From the NCBI GenBank assembly GCA_964389805.1, contig CAYMFU010000154.1, positions 1 to 64,000 of the forward strand: a DNA stretch of 64,000 nt. The letters are read 5' to 3'. A program made the translations under genes and the position numbers. Below, piece by piece: positions 36,340 to 45,464 of this stretch (positions are counted from its first letter, which is position 1; every line of letters begins with the position of its first letter). The notes under the pieces were generated by a model. That model saw only the letters and a program-made list of their open reading frames with translations, was not told the DNA's origin and made no database searches. The stretch comes from JAGTVG01 sp964389805. GTDB taxonomy: Bacteria; Bacteroidota; Bacteroidia; Cytophagales; Cyclobacteriaceae.

Positions 36340-36642
36340 TTCAGCGTAATCAGTTCAAATCTATTAGTTGCTTTGAAAAATGCCCTAATAAAAATACGCT
36401 ACTAAAAATGAAACAGCAAATATAATCTTTGGTATATCAGTCCTTCAGTGAACTATAAATCGTAATCAATTTGGAAGTATAGCCAGGATATATGCTTCCA
36501 TTAGAGACTCACAAACTAAACATGGTTCATTGGCTCGGGGTATTGTCAGCTACAGTAACTTCTTTGAACAATCTTCTAACGATATTTTAGTCAACACTAA
36601 AACGTATCGATTTGTCTCATGGCACTAAATAATTCTGAACAC

Positions 36643-36656
36643 ATGATATATATCAT
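36643..36656. promoter_or_regulatory. ATGATATATATCAT palindrome upstream of DUF4412-like gene
   Basis: Second of three exact copies, 142 nt upstream of the start at 36798. It is followed by AT, as is the copy before the OmpA gene at 41360 when read in the direction of that gene. Confidence 0.5.
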
Positions 36657-36797
36657 ATCTTATGTTTTGAATTATCTGCTTCATTCTATTAAGTTGATGT
36701 TAAATAGACAACTTTCGAATTCTTTGCATCAAATAATTGCTCCATTTGTGCCAAGTATCCTAAATAAATTTTTTAATAACCATTAATCATTATTACC

Positions 36798-37574
36798 ATG
36801 AAAAAATTATTGATTATCATTTTTGCTTTTACCTTAATATTCTTTGTGAGTAATTCTATCTATTCCCAAGGTTGGATTATGGAAGAATCAGACAACAGCG
36901 TAACCTTTATTGGCAATGGCTGGGTAAAAACATTAGCCAGCAATATGGAGGAGGTTCCAATAACTTCAATGTATAACCTTGGCACCAATACGATTATATT
37001 GATTAATGAAGATGAATTGACCTATGTAAAAGGATCAGCTGATGATTATTGCAATGCCATAAAAGCAATGCGGGATGAGATGAATAAGCAAATGCCGGCC
37101 GAACAAGTAAAGATGATGGAGGATTTGATCGTACAGGAAAAAGCAAAACCGGCTCCCACAGTGATAGTTCAGAAAGGAAGTGGTGAGTCAATTGCCGGGT
37201 ATAGTACCACAAAGTATAGCATTTTAGTAGATGGGGAACTTTTCGAGGAAAAATGGATCAGCAGTGATCCTGCACTTAAAGGGCTGATCCAGGAAATGAA
37301 TGAAAACGTAGATTTAACCATGAAAATCGCCAGTTGCAGTGTTCCTGATGAGGTATTTTTGAAAACGGCACCTGAATTTTCGACAGCATATAAAAATGTC
37401 GAACGGAGTGGTATTGAGTTGAAAAGCATCAGCTATGAATATGGAAGTGCTGAGCCGGGAACCGAGGTTTTAAGCCTGCAAAAGGAAAATCTTTCCTCTG
37501 AAGAATTCGAGGTACCGGGAGACTATTCAGAATCGAATTTCGAAGAGTTCATCATGTCCATGTTTGGCATGTAA
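36798..37574 (+). CDS. Secreted DUF4412-like protein
   Basis: Exported 258-residue protein: signal MKKLLIIIFAFTLIFFVSNS, probably cut near residue 24. The mature part resembles DUF4412 proteins, with a LolA/LolB-like half-barrel implied by alternating strands such as TFIGNGWVKTL, SMYNLGTNTIILINEDELTYVKG and GYSTTKYSILVDGELFEEKWIS. A Met/Lys-rich helix (AMRDEMNKQMPAEQVKMMEDL) interrupts it, as in that family. Ligand and function are not known. It directly precedes the metzincin-like gene (30 nt to its likely start), so the pair probably forms a secretion-linked operon, and the shared upstream palindrome may regulate both. Confidence 0.72.
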   Translation: MKKLLIIIFAFTLIFFVSNSIYSQGWIMEESDNSVTFIGNGWVKTLASNMEEVPITSMYNLGTNTIILINEDELTYVKGSADDYCNAIKAMRDEMNKQMPAEQVKMMEDLIVQEKAKPAPTVIVQKGSGESIAGYSTTKYSILVDGELFEEKWISSDPALKGLIQEMNENVDLTMKIASCSVPDEVFLKTAPEFSTAYKNVERSGIELKSISYEYGSAEPGTEVLSLQKENLSSEEFEVPGDYSESNFEEFIMSMFGM

Positions 37575-37604
37575 TTTCCAATGAATAATTACAATCCAAT
37601 TTAT

Positions 37605-39929
37605 ATGAAAACATTAAAATTATTCTTGTTAATGGTAGGAATAATCGCCAACAATACACAAACTCCCGCACAGCAGAATGGAAATGGCCCCGAGCGTTTT
37701 TATAATGTAGAATCATACAAAGCCAATATTACCCTGACATTCCAGTATCGGTTTTCACAATCTGAAACTGAATATTCAAGATTGGTTAATGTATCCCAAA
37801 ACTTTCAGCATTTTTTTACAACTTCAGCTGGACAAATTAGTGCTGCGGACATGTTTCAGGTAGAAAGAGGCGATAAAGTAAAAGTTGAATCAGGGGATAA
37901 TACATCTCAGGACGGAGGTATAATGGGGGGTATGGATATGGATGCCATTTCTCAGGCACTTGAAAATTCGGGCATAGAAACCATCGAACATGACGGTAAA
38001 GAAGTAAATGTGATGGATATGTTGAAACAAACCAAAGAAGAAACAGAATCCTACAATATGAGTCTTGATAAATATAAAATGTGGATGACAATCCCGACGG
38101 TAGGAGGAGACGTTGCGTCCAGTATATACTCAAAATTTTATGATGAGGAAACAGGGTCAATGCACTGTGGGGAGGGGCAAGGAAAAGGTTCTTTCAGAAG
38201 CGTTCGAAACTATAGTGGTAGCGCCCAGGTTGACGCTGGTCAATCAGATATTATTAATACAAACGGTTTTATATTACTGCTAAACCTGGCTAATAATTCC
38301 TATTCCTTTTCAGCAAATGTTGAAATGCCGCGGGGATTTGAGTTTAAAGGCAATACACATCGATCAGAGTGTGGAACATCTTCTGATAAACCTCTAACTA
38401 TAAATGCCAGAAGCTTCATTAACATCAGTTCTGAAAAAGAGGGTTTAGTTTATAAGTCTCCGCTGCCAACTGGAGGCATGGTTCTCTCTGGTTCTGAGAT
38501 CATTACGGACCGGTTTAACCTGTGGGGATCCCTTAACAAGGAAGGTAACTGGACGGTCAGAATTGATTGGACTATTTTTCCGGCTAATATGGACGTGCCG
38601 GAAGTGTTTATTAGTTATGATGATATAGAGGCAGGAAAGAAATGGATACCGGAAGATAAAAATAGCCTTGAAGCTAAAATGACATGGGAACAACAGGTAA
38701 AGCCTGAGGCTATTGAATGGACTTTATATAATGTGTCAGCGGAGCCAGGAGTAAATCTGAATAGTAAAAATCGAGATACTGATTTTGATCTGTCTTTTGA
38801 CCTCGCTGAAGTATCTAAGGGTTACCATCTAACAAGAACAGATGATGGTTATGTAATTCGAAAAGAAGGAGATGTTGCAGTTGGGAAAGAATCCGTACGT
38901 ATTCAATCCCTTGATTTTGGAGCATATGGTCAACTTTCGGGTAAAATAAAAGTAAATGGTACATGGTGGGAAGCCAGCCATGAAGAACTGGGTGTTGCCT
39001 GGTTACCTGTTCCCTGGGATGAAAATAATAATGTTATTGCTGATGAATGGGAAATACAAGTTGGAATTTATGAGGGAAGCTATTCGGCTTTATGGGACGA
39101 AGATCCTAAACCTGCGGACCAGTCTAGTAATGGCGACGGTTTCACACTTTATGAGGAATACCGAGGGTTTTCAGAAACTGGAAATGAATTAGCAGAAGCT
39201 GCAAATGTACAGGTGAAAGACCATCACGTACGGATGGATCCGAAATATAAAGATGTTTTTATCTACGATCAGGATGGTCTATTTAAAACCCACTATGCTT
39301 CCACGAATGCAGCGAAATTAAATTGGCATTACATCAATTTCGATATGGTGGAAAAAAGCGGAACCCTGGAAGTGGATCCTGAATATCGATGTGTAAACTT
39401 TAATACGAGCCGAGAATTGTATTTGAGAGATCAATATGCCATATATATTGTAAACGAACGTATAAACCCCGATCCAGCCCTGCCCAAAGACGGTGGGTAC
39501 AATAACACGCATTCTACCTGTTCAGGTATAAAGAACTATCGCCCAGCCTTTCCTTTAAAATGTGTGTACAAGGTGTCAATTTACCCCAAAGGTATGGATA
39601 ATGCACTGGCAGGATTAAGTGAGTCAGTCAAAACCAGGGTCAAAGAAGAGATTTTAACTACAACCGTGATTCATGAAATAGGGCATGCCCTAGGTACCCG
39701 ACATCATTGGGATGCTGCAACTGAAACCATTACTGAACAAAGTAAAACATTAGGATTTCCCAATTGTGCTATGCGTTATGAAACTGATTCGGAAAGAAGT
39801 AATGCCAATACACAAAATTTCCTGAAAACAATATATTGTACAAAAGGTAATACCTGGAACATGCCTGGAACAGATAAAACCATTTCAGGGGATGATTGTT
39901 ATGGCCAGATTGATATTAAAGGACAGTAG
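37605..39929 (+). CDS. Secreted metzincin-like zinc metalloprotease
   Basis: A 774-residue exported protein from the ATG at 37605 (MKTLKLFLLMVGIIANNTQT signal); an ATG at 37581 would add eight polar residues before the signal. The first 600 residues are beta-rich and unlike anything I recognise. Near residue 690 is TTVIHEIGHALGTRHHW, a full HExxHxxGxxH zinc motif with the catalytic Glu, and about 40 residues on NCAMRYE fits the metzincin Met-turn. Both hallmarks together make a protease likely. There is no T9SS C-terminal domain; the protein ends soon after the catalytic region. The long N-terminal part could be a pro-region, adhesin or substrate-binding unit. Partner: the DUF4412-like gene just upstream. 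Confidence 0.8.
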   Translation: MKTLKLFLLMVGIIANNTQTPAQQNGNGPERFYNVESYKANITLTFQYRFSQSETEYSRLVNVSQNFQHFFTTSAGQISAADMFQVERGDKVKVESGDNTSQDGGIMGGMDMDAISQALENSGIETIEHDGKEVNVMDMLKQTKEETESYNMSLDKYKMWMTIPTVGGDVASSIYSKFYDEETGSMHCGEGQGKGSFRSVRNYSGSAQVDAGQSDIINTNGFILLLNLANNSYSFSANVEMPRGFEFKGNTHRSECGTSSDKPLTINARSFINISSEKEGLVYKSPLPTGGMVLSGSEIITDRFNLWGSLNKEGNWTVRIDWTIFPANMDVPEVFISYDDIEAGKKWIPEDKNSLEAKMTWEQQVKPEAIEWTLYNVSAEPGVNLNSKNRDTDFDLSFDLAEVSKGYHLTRTDDGYVIRKEGDVAVGKESVRIQSLDFGAYGQLSGKIKVNGTWWEASHEELGVAWLPVPWDENNNVIADEWEIQVGIYEGSYSALWDEDPKPADQSSNGDGFTLYEEYRGFSETGNELAEAANVQVKDHHVRMDPKYKDVFIYDQDGLFKTHYASTNAAKLNWHYINFDMVEKSGTLEVDPEYRCVNFNTSRELYLRDQYAIYIVNERINPDPALPKDGGYNNTHSTCSGIKNYRPAFPLKCVYKVSIYPKGMDNALAGLSESVKTRVKEEILTTTVIHEIGHALGTRHHWDAATETITEQSKTLGFPNCAMRYETDSERSNANTQNFLKTIYCTKGNTWNMPGTDKTISGDDCYGQIDIKGQ

Positions 39930-40118
39930 AGGCTCATCATAAATATGTGATTTATAGTCGAGCTACTCCCTTACGCAAATCATAAACAAATATAAATGTA
40001 TCATCCAATTAAATAGCGATCATATCTTTCGCCTATCAGTTCTCTGTTCCGGACCGGTCTATTCGTCGTTTGATTGTATTTTACTTAAAGTTCGTTGGAC
40101 AATGATTAATTTACCAAA

Positions 40119-41360
40119 TTAGATTCCTACAAATTCAACCCGGCGATTGTTGGCTTTTCCTTCCGGGGAAGTATTTTCAGCCACCGGCACTTCTTCACCA
40201 AATCCCTGGCTGCTCAGCCTGTCGCTACTTATGCCCAATTCTATAAGTTTGTTCATAACGGTATTAGCCCGGTCCTCTGAAAGTTTTTTGTTGAATTCAT
40301 TATCTCCATCGGAATCGGTATGCCCTTCTACACTGAGCTTAATGTCCGGATATTCCTGCATCATCTTGTTGATCTGATTGATCACACCCATGGATTCAGG
40401 CTTCAAGGTAGATTTCCCGGAATCGAACTTTATTCCATTGGTAACGATCTTCCCGTCAGTTTTGAAGCGGTCATACAGAGGTACGGCCCCTTCAGCTATC
40501 CTGATGTTCTTTATCAATGTCGGGTAATCTCCAGTTTGACTGAAATCATAGGTGCTTGCCCCAATGCTCATGCCAGTGGGATTTCCCTGTACATTGGGTA
40601 TCATGATCAACCTATCCTGATCTAAATAGACTTTGAGAGCCCGTATGTTGAATGAAATTGCTACATGGCGCCAGTGTGGATACTCTTTCTGGGATTCTTT
40701 CGGGAGGTTCATGCTCATACGTCCACCATCATAAGAAGCTCCTTGTTCATACCCCGCTTCAATTACTCCAATATCACCTAATTCATCTGGTTCTCGTGAC
40801 CTTTGACGTTTGTCCCAGAGATATACCCGGTATTTACTGGTTCGATACGACACATAGATGTCAAATTCAATGGTAAACTTTTCAGGAAGATAATCCCCTT
40901 CCTTTTTCATTAAGGGCGTAATCGTTGACCCGGCATTATCAATAGAAAATTTAATGACATTCTCTTCACCAAGTTTGGCATTTTCTGCGTAACCGTCAAT
41001 TAAATCCCATTGGGAAGGAAATTCTCCATTCTGTTCCCCTTCCAGATTATCTTCAAAAATCACGATATCGCCTGGTACAAAGTCATATTTTGACCAGGGC
41101 TTTAGAACTTCATCAGATGTTCCCTCAGAAGCAGTGGAAGCAGCAGCTTCTTCCGTTGCGGTTTCTTCAGCCTCATCCGGCTCATCCCCTTTTTTCTTCT
41201 TCTTGCCAAATAATCCATCAAGTCCTTCATCAATTGCATCATCAATTTCCTTATTTGCTTTGTCTTCAGATTTTTTCTTAAAAGGTAGTTTGATTTGAGA
41301 TTGTCCGAAGGTTGGAATAAGAAATAAAATCAGGATTAACTTAATAAATAAAGATTTCAT
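40119..41360 (-). CDS. OmpA-family protein with lectin-like N-terminal domain
   Basis: Exported 413-residue protein. Signal MKSLFIKLILILFLIPTFGQ, then a low-complexity Lys- and Glu/Ala-rich segment (about 25-85), a beta-sandwich of laminin-G/concanavalin type (about 95-290: FEDNLEGEQNGEFPSQWDL, EFDIYVSYR, HVAISFNIRALKVYLDQDRL), and a C-terminal OmpA domain with SVEGHTDSDGDNEFNKKLS and NRRVEFVGI. The OmpA domain binds peptidoglycan; the sandwich could bind glycan. A promoter TTG-N18-TCACTTTG lies at 41386-41414 and the 14-bp palindrome sits 152 nt before the start. Downstream of icmF on the same strand but with 393 nt between, so separately transcribed. Confidence 0.88.
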   Translation of the reverse strand: MKSLFIKLILILFLIPTFGQSQIKLPFKKKSEDKANKEIDDAIDEGLDGLFGKKKKKGDEPDEAEETATEEAAASTASEGTSDEVLKPWSKYDFVPGDIVIFEDNLEGEQNGEFPSQWDLIDGYAENAKLGEENVIKFSIDNAGSTITPLMKKEGDYLPEKFTIEFDIYVSYRTSKYRVYLWDKRQRSREPDELGDIGVIEAGYEQGASYDGGRMSMNLPKESQKEYPHWRHVAISFNIRALKVYLDQDRLIMIPNVQGNPTGMSIGASTYDFSQTGDYPTLIKNIRIAEGAVPLYDRFKTDGKIVTNGIKFDSGKSTLKPESMGVINQINKMMQEYPDIKLSVEGHTDSDGDNEFNKKLSEDRANTVMNKLIELGISSDRLSSQGFGEEVPVAENTSPEGKANNRRVEFVGI

Positions 41361-41385
41361 GGTTATGAGGTTTAGTTACTATAAA

Positions 41386-41414
41386 CAAAGTGAATTGGTA
41401 AATATTTTCAGCAA
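41386..41414 (-). promoter_or_regulatory. Promoter of the OmpA-family gene
   Basis: TTG (41414-41412), 18-nt spacer, TCACTTTG (41393-41386), one mismatch to TAnnTTTG. Predicted leader about 20 nt. A short palindrome, ACTATT-TT-AATAGT (41427-41440), lies just upstream of the -33 element. Confidence 0.45.
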
Positions 41415-41511
41415 TATATTCTTTATACTATTTTAATAGTTAGACCTTCCAAAGGGCACAGGTATAATTACTAAAACTAATAAAAGATAAACGATTATCT
41501 GAAATTTAAAT

Positions 41512-41525
41512 ATGATATATATCAT
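41512..41525. promoter_or_regulatory. ATGATATATATCAT palindrome upstream of OmpA-family gene
   Basis: Third exact copy, 152 nt upstream of the start at 41360, the same distance as between the mutA start and its copy of the core. Confidence 0.5.
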
Positions 41526-41605
41526 GATATGGCGATTTATGGCAGATTATTCCCAAATTTCTTAACTAATCAAAATCCTTTATTACTAAGATTGAATTTC
41601 ATTGT

Positions 41606-41641
41606 TTTTATGATAAGGAAGTGTAATGACTTATCATAAAA
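41606..41641. repeat. Perfect 12-bp inverted repeat (stem-loop)
   Basis: Arms TTTTATGATAAG (41606-41617) and CTTATCATAAAA (41630-41641) are exact complements around a 12-nt loop. It lies 113 nt past the icmF stop. No T tract follows on either strand, so it is not a standard terminator. It might be an icmF mRNA 3' stabilising hairpin or a protein-binding site. Confidence 0.5.
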
Positions 41642-41753
41642 TTATAATACAGAACAGGAGATACAATGCAAATAAATAATCCTTAACTTTTATAATGATA
41701 TCTAATCAGAAGCAAAAAATTTGGTGTATGTACTGATAAGCTTATCACAGAAT

Positions 41754-44700
41754 TTACATATTCCTGCGATATTGTCCACCCACCTCAAACAAGGCATGGG
41801 TGATCTGGCCGAGTGAACAATATTTTACAGCCTCCATAAGAATATCAAAGGTATTTTCTCCTCTCATGACCGTTTTTCGGAGTTCAGAAAGTTGCTTTTT
41901 CCCCTCCGCCGCATTGACTTTCTGAAAATCCCTCAGATTATGGATCTGCCGGTCCTTTTCTGCCTTTGTGGCACGGGTGATCTCCCCCGGAACCAGGGTT
42001 GGGGATCCCTCAGAGGACAGGAAGGTATTTACTCCGACAATCGGATATTCTCCCGAATGCTTTTGGGTTTCATACAAGAGACTTTCCTCCTGTATCTTAC
42101 CCCGCTGGTACATGGTTTCCATTGCCCCCAGTACGCCACCCCTTTCTGTGATCCGGTCAAATTCAACCATGACTGCCTCCTCTACAAGATCGGTCAGTTC
42201 CTCAATGATAAACGATCCCTGCAGCGGATTCTCGTTCTTTGCCAGGCCCAATTCCCGGTTGATGATCAGCTGAATGGCCAGGGCCCTACGCACGGATTCC
42301 TCTGTAGGAGTTGTGATCGCCTCATCATAGGCATTGGTATGAAGGGAATTGCAATTGTCGTATACCGCATATAAGGCCTGAAGGGTGGTACGGATATCAT
42401 TGAAATCGATCTCCTGGGCATGGAGTGATCTGCCTGATGTCTGGATATGGTACTTTAACTTTTGTGCCCGCTCATTCCCATGATATTTCAATTTAAGTGC
42501 TTTGGCCCAGATCCTTCTGGCTATTCGGCCGATCACCGCGTATTCCGGATCAATTCCGTTAGAAAAGAAGAAAGAAAAATTTGGGGCAAAATCATTCACT
42601 CTCATACCCCTTGACAAATAATATTCCAGGTAAGTGAATCCATTGGCCAGTGTAAAAGCCAGTTGAGTTATGGGATTGGCTCCTGCTTCAGCAATATGAT
42701 ACCCGGAAATAGATACAGAATAGAAATTCCTGACTTCATTATCAACGAAATACTGCTGTACATCTCCCATCATGCGCAGGGAAAAGTCTGTAGAGAATAT
42801 GCAGGTATTCTGTGCCTGGTCTTCTTTCAGGATATCTGCCTGCACAGTACCCCGGACCTTTGCGATGGTTTCCTGCCTGATCTTTTCATATATCTTCGGG
42901 GGCAGCACTTCCTGCCCTGTAATCCCAAGTAACATTAGACCGAGGCCATTATGATCCTCCGGTAACTGACCATGATATTCAGGCTTTGAAAGTCCCGATT
43001 CTCTGAATTTCTTATTAAATGCCTCCTCAACTTTCTTTTTCAACCCATGCTCCTGGATGTATTTCTCACATTGCTGGTCGATGGCTGCATTCAGGAACAT
43101 GGCACAAAGCATGGAAGCCGGACCATTTATGGTCATGGAAACAGAGGTCCCAATGTCTACCAGGTCTATCCCGGAGTATAGTTTCTTTGCATCGTCCAGG
43201 GTGCATATACTCACGCCTGAATTCCCGACCTTCCCGTAGATATCGGGCCTTTTGTCCGGATCTTCCCCGTAAAGGGTGACCGAATCAAAGGCTGTGGAAA
43301 GCCTTTTAGAAAGCTGGTCCCTGGACAAATAATGAAAACGCCGGTTGGTCCGTTCCGGTTCGCCTTCCCCGGCAAACATACGGGTAGGATCTTCAGATTC
43401 TCTCTTAAATGGAAAGACACCCGAAGTATAGGGAAACTCACCCGGCAGGTTTTCCTGTAAACGCCATCTCAGGATGTCCCCCCAGTCCCGGAATGCAGGT
43501 AAACTTACTTTCGGGATCTCCAGGTTGGAAAGCGTTGTTTTCGTTGTGTCGACCTTAATGGTTTTACCACGTACTGTAAACTTGAAGCTTTTATCCCTGT
43601 ATTTTTTTTGGACCTTTGGCCAGTCATTAATTAGCTTGTAATTAGCTTGGCCGAGTGTATCAATCTGATCTTTAAACTTGCCAGTGAGGATTGATTGAAG
43701 TTCATTCGGCAGATCCTTATCTTTTCCCAGCAAGTCCATGGTTTGTTTCAGGGCATGTGCATTGGAAGCTGTCTCGCAATGTTCTATCACCCAATCATTG
43801 TATTTCCTGATGGTTTCAGATATCTCGGACAGGTATCTATCCCTCCTCGGGGGAATGATATAAGGTTTTTTCCCTTCATCCGCCGATCTTTTAACCTGGC
43901 TATTCCGGAAATTTCCAGATTTTTCATTTAATGCTTCGATAGTGGTTGCATACAGGTTCCTTGTTCCCTGGTCATCAAAATGGGAAGCTGTCGTTCTGTA
44001 AACCGGGATATCGGAATCCTTTACATCCCATAGTTGGTGGTTGCGCCGGTATTGTTTTTTTATATCCCTGAGGGCATCGTCCGCTCCTGCCTTATCGGAT
44101 TTGTTCAGCACAATGATATCTGCAAAATCCAGCATGTCTATTTTCTCCAGCTGAGTGGGGGCACCGAATTCCGGGGTCATTACGTACATGGATAGATCTG
44201 CAATGTCTACAATCTCCGTATCCGATTGACCTATGCCGGATGTTTCAACTATTATCAGATCGAATCCCGCGAATTTCATTATATCAATTACTTCCCGGAT
44301 ATGCGGACTAAGCGCTACATTAGCCTGCCTGGTTGCCATCGAGCGCATATATACCCTGGGATCATTGATGGCATTCATACGGATTCTGTCACCCAGGAGC
44401 GATCCTCCTGATCTTCTTTTGGAGGGGTCAATGGATATTATCCCTATTGTCTTGTTTTTAAAATCATACAGGAAATTCCTTACGAATTCATCTACTACAG
44501 AAGATTTTCCCGCGCCACCTGTTCCAGTAATTCCGAGAACGGGAGTACCTGGCGAGGGTGTGATCTTCTTAAGGATCGATTTACTCTTTGTATAATTGTT
44601 CTCGACCAGGGAGATGAGCTGACCCAATGATCTGTGATTTCGAGCATTGATCAGGTTCAGATCGATTTTCAGATCCTTTGAGATGTCATGGTCGATTTGT

Positions 44701-45116
44701 CCCAGTACATCATTGATCATACCTTGCAGCCCAAGTTTACGTCCTTCATCCGGGGAATAGATCTTCATGATCCCGGCTTGATGCAACTCATCGATCTCGC
44801 CGGGTAAAATGGTTCCACCACCTCCTCCGAAGATCTGGATATCGTTTGCCCCTTTATCATCCAGAAGGCTACGCATATATTTGAAGAACTCCATATGCCC
44901 TCCCTGGTATGAGGTAATGCCGATGGCATGGGCATCTTCCTGGATGGCGCAATTTACAATATCGTCCACCGACCGGTTGTGTCCCAGGTGGATGATCTCT
45001 GCCCCGGTATACTGGAACACCCTGCGCATGATGTTAATGGATACATCATGACCGTCAAACAGGGAAGCTGCTGTAACGATACGGATCTTGTTTTTGGGTT
45101 TATAATGTGGTGCCAA
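41754..45116 (-). CDS. icmF: Fused isobutyryl-CoA mutase IcmF
   Basis: Adenosylcobalamin enzyme interconverting isobutyryl-CoA and n-butyryl-CoA, with its GTPase chaperone built in. The 1120 residues give three modules in order: B12 domain (FDGHDVSINIMRR near 20-32), MeaB-like G domain (Walker A GTGGAGKS 198-205, then IIVETSGIGQSD and VLNKSDKAG), and the mutase barrel. Substrate determinants are of Icm type: Phe in RMFAGEGEPERTNRRF where methylmalonyl-CoA mutase has Tyr, and Gln in DQAQNTCIF where it has Arg. Related fused mutases act on pivalyl- or isovaleryl-CoA, so minor activities are possible. Start is TTG at 45116; an in-frame stop lies four codons upstream. Confidence 0.95.
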   Translation of the reverse strand: MAPHYKPKNKIRIVTAASLFDGHDVSINIMRRVFQYTGAEIIHLGHNRSVDDIVNCAIQEDAHAIGITSYQGGHMEFFKYMRSLLDDKGANDIQIFGGGGGTILPGEIDELHQAGIMKIYSPDEGRKLGLQGMINDVLGQIDHDISKDLKIDLNLINARNHRSLGQLISLVENNYTKSKSILKKITPSPGTPVLGITGTGGAGKSSVVDEFVRNFLYDFKNKTIGIISIDPSKRRSGGSLLGDRIRMNAINDPRVYMRSMATRQANVALSPHIREVIDIMKFAGFDLIIVETSGIGQSDTEIVDIADLSMYVMTPEFGAPTQLEKIDMLDFADIIVLNKSDKAGADDALRDIKKQYRRNHQLWDVKDSDIPVYRTTASHFDDQGTRNLYATTIEALNEKSGNFRNSQVKRSADEGKKPYIIPPRRDRYLSEISETIRKYNDWVIEHCETASNAHALKQTMDLLGKDKDLPNELQSILTGKFKDQIDTLGQANYKLINDWPKVQKKYRDKSFKFTVRGKTIKVDTTKTTLSNLEIPKVSLPAFRDWGDILRWRLQENLPGEFPYTSGVFPFKRESEDPTRMFAGEGEPERTNRRFHYLSRDQLSKRLSTAFDSVTLYGEDPDKRPDIYGKVGNSGVSICTLDDAKKLYSGIDLVDIGTSVSMTINGPASMLCAMFLNAAIDQQCEKYIQEHGLKKKVEEAFNKKFRESGLSKPEYHGQLPEDHNGLGLMLLGITGQEVLPPKIYEKIRQETIAKVRGTVQADILKEDQAQNTCIFSTDFSLRMMGDVQQYFVDNEVRNFYSVSISGYHIAEAGANPITQLAFTLANGFTYLEYYLSRGMRVNDFAPNFSFFFSNGIDPEYAVIGRIARRIWAKALKLKYHGNERAQKLKYHIQTSGRSLHAQEIDFNDIRTTLQALYAVYDNCNSLHTNAYDEAITTPTEESVRRALAIQLIINRELGLAKNENPLQGSFIIEELTDLVEEAVMVEFDRITERGGVLGAMETMYQRGKIQEESLLYETQKHSGEYPIVGVNTFLSSEGSPTLVPGEITRATKAEKDRQIHNLRDFQKVNAAEGKKQLSELRKTVMRGENTFDILMEAVKYCSLGQITHALFEVGGQYRRNM

Positions 45117-45464
45117 AGTAATTTTCAGGTTTTAATAGTTGCTTAAAATTGTCATTTGGGATTATATCAATCATCCAATTTAACGAATATTATACAAAAC
45201 AACCTATTGAACACATCCAATTATGATTGTTGTATAGTTTGTTATTGAGGTATACATACTATAAAACAATTCTGGAAAATTCTTGCAGGTTTAACTTAAT
45301 TCTCTATCCGGAAATGTTAGACTTGCTGCGAACAACTCATTGAATTTAAATTAAGATCAATTCAATATAGTAAGAAATGGTTATTCTATAAAATAGCAGC
45401 ATTCATCAATTTTCACTATAATGGTACATGAAAATGATTTAAAAGATCATAAATACCAATAATT
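45117..45464. other. Divergent icmF-aspT intergenic region with inverted half-sites
   Basis: This 348-nt stretch contains TTGTTGTATAGT (45227-45238) and ACTATAAAACAA (45258-45269), which pair at 11 of 12 positions across 19 nt. A third related half-site, ATTATACAAAACAAC, is at about 45189-45203. They lie 75-155 nt upstream of icmF and may be operator sites. Nothing else recognised. Confidence 0.35.

Larger units (their letters stand above)
36259..36797. other. 539-nt intergenic region between divergent genes
   Basis: The longest gene-free stretch here. It holds the inverted repeat at 36301-36339, an imperfect repeat GGAAGTATA/TATGCTTCC (36473-36499), the ATGATATATATCAT palindrome (36643-36656) and a TTGGCACAAA box on the minus strand (36745-36754). 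I found no open frame with coding character and no tRNA. Confidence 0.5.
41361..41753. other. 393-nt region between icmF end and OmpA-family start
   Basis: Very AT-rich. It holds the OmpA-gene promoter, the 14-bp palindromes at 41427-41440 and 41512-41525, and the 12-bp stem-loop at 41606-41641. No coding frame of note. Confidence 0.5.

Noticed and set aside
42663..43279. Several plus-strand open frames inside icmF
   Set aside because: Antisense shadows of a highly conserved catalytic region.
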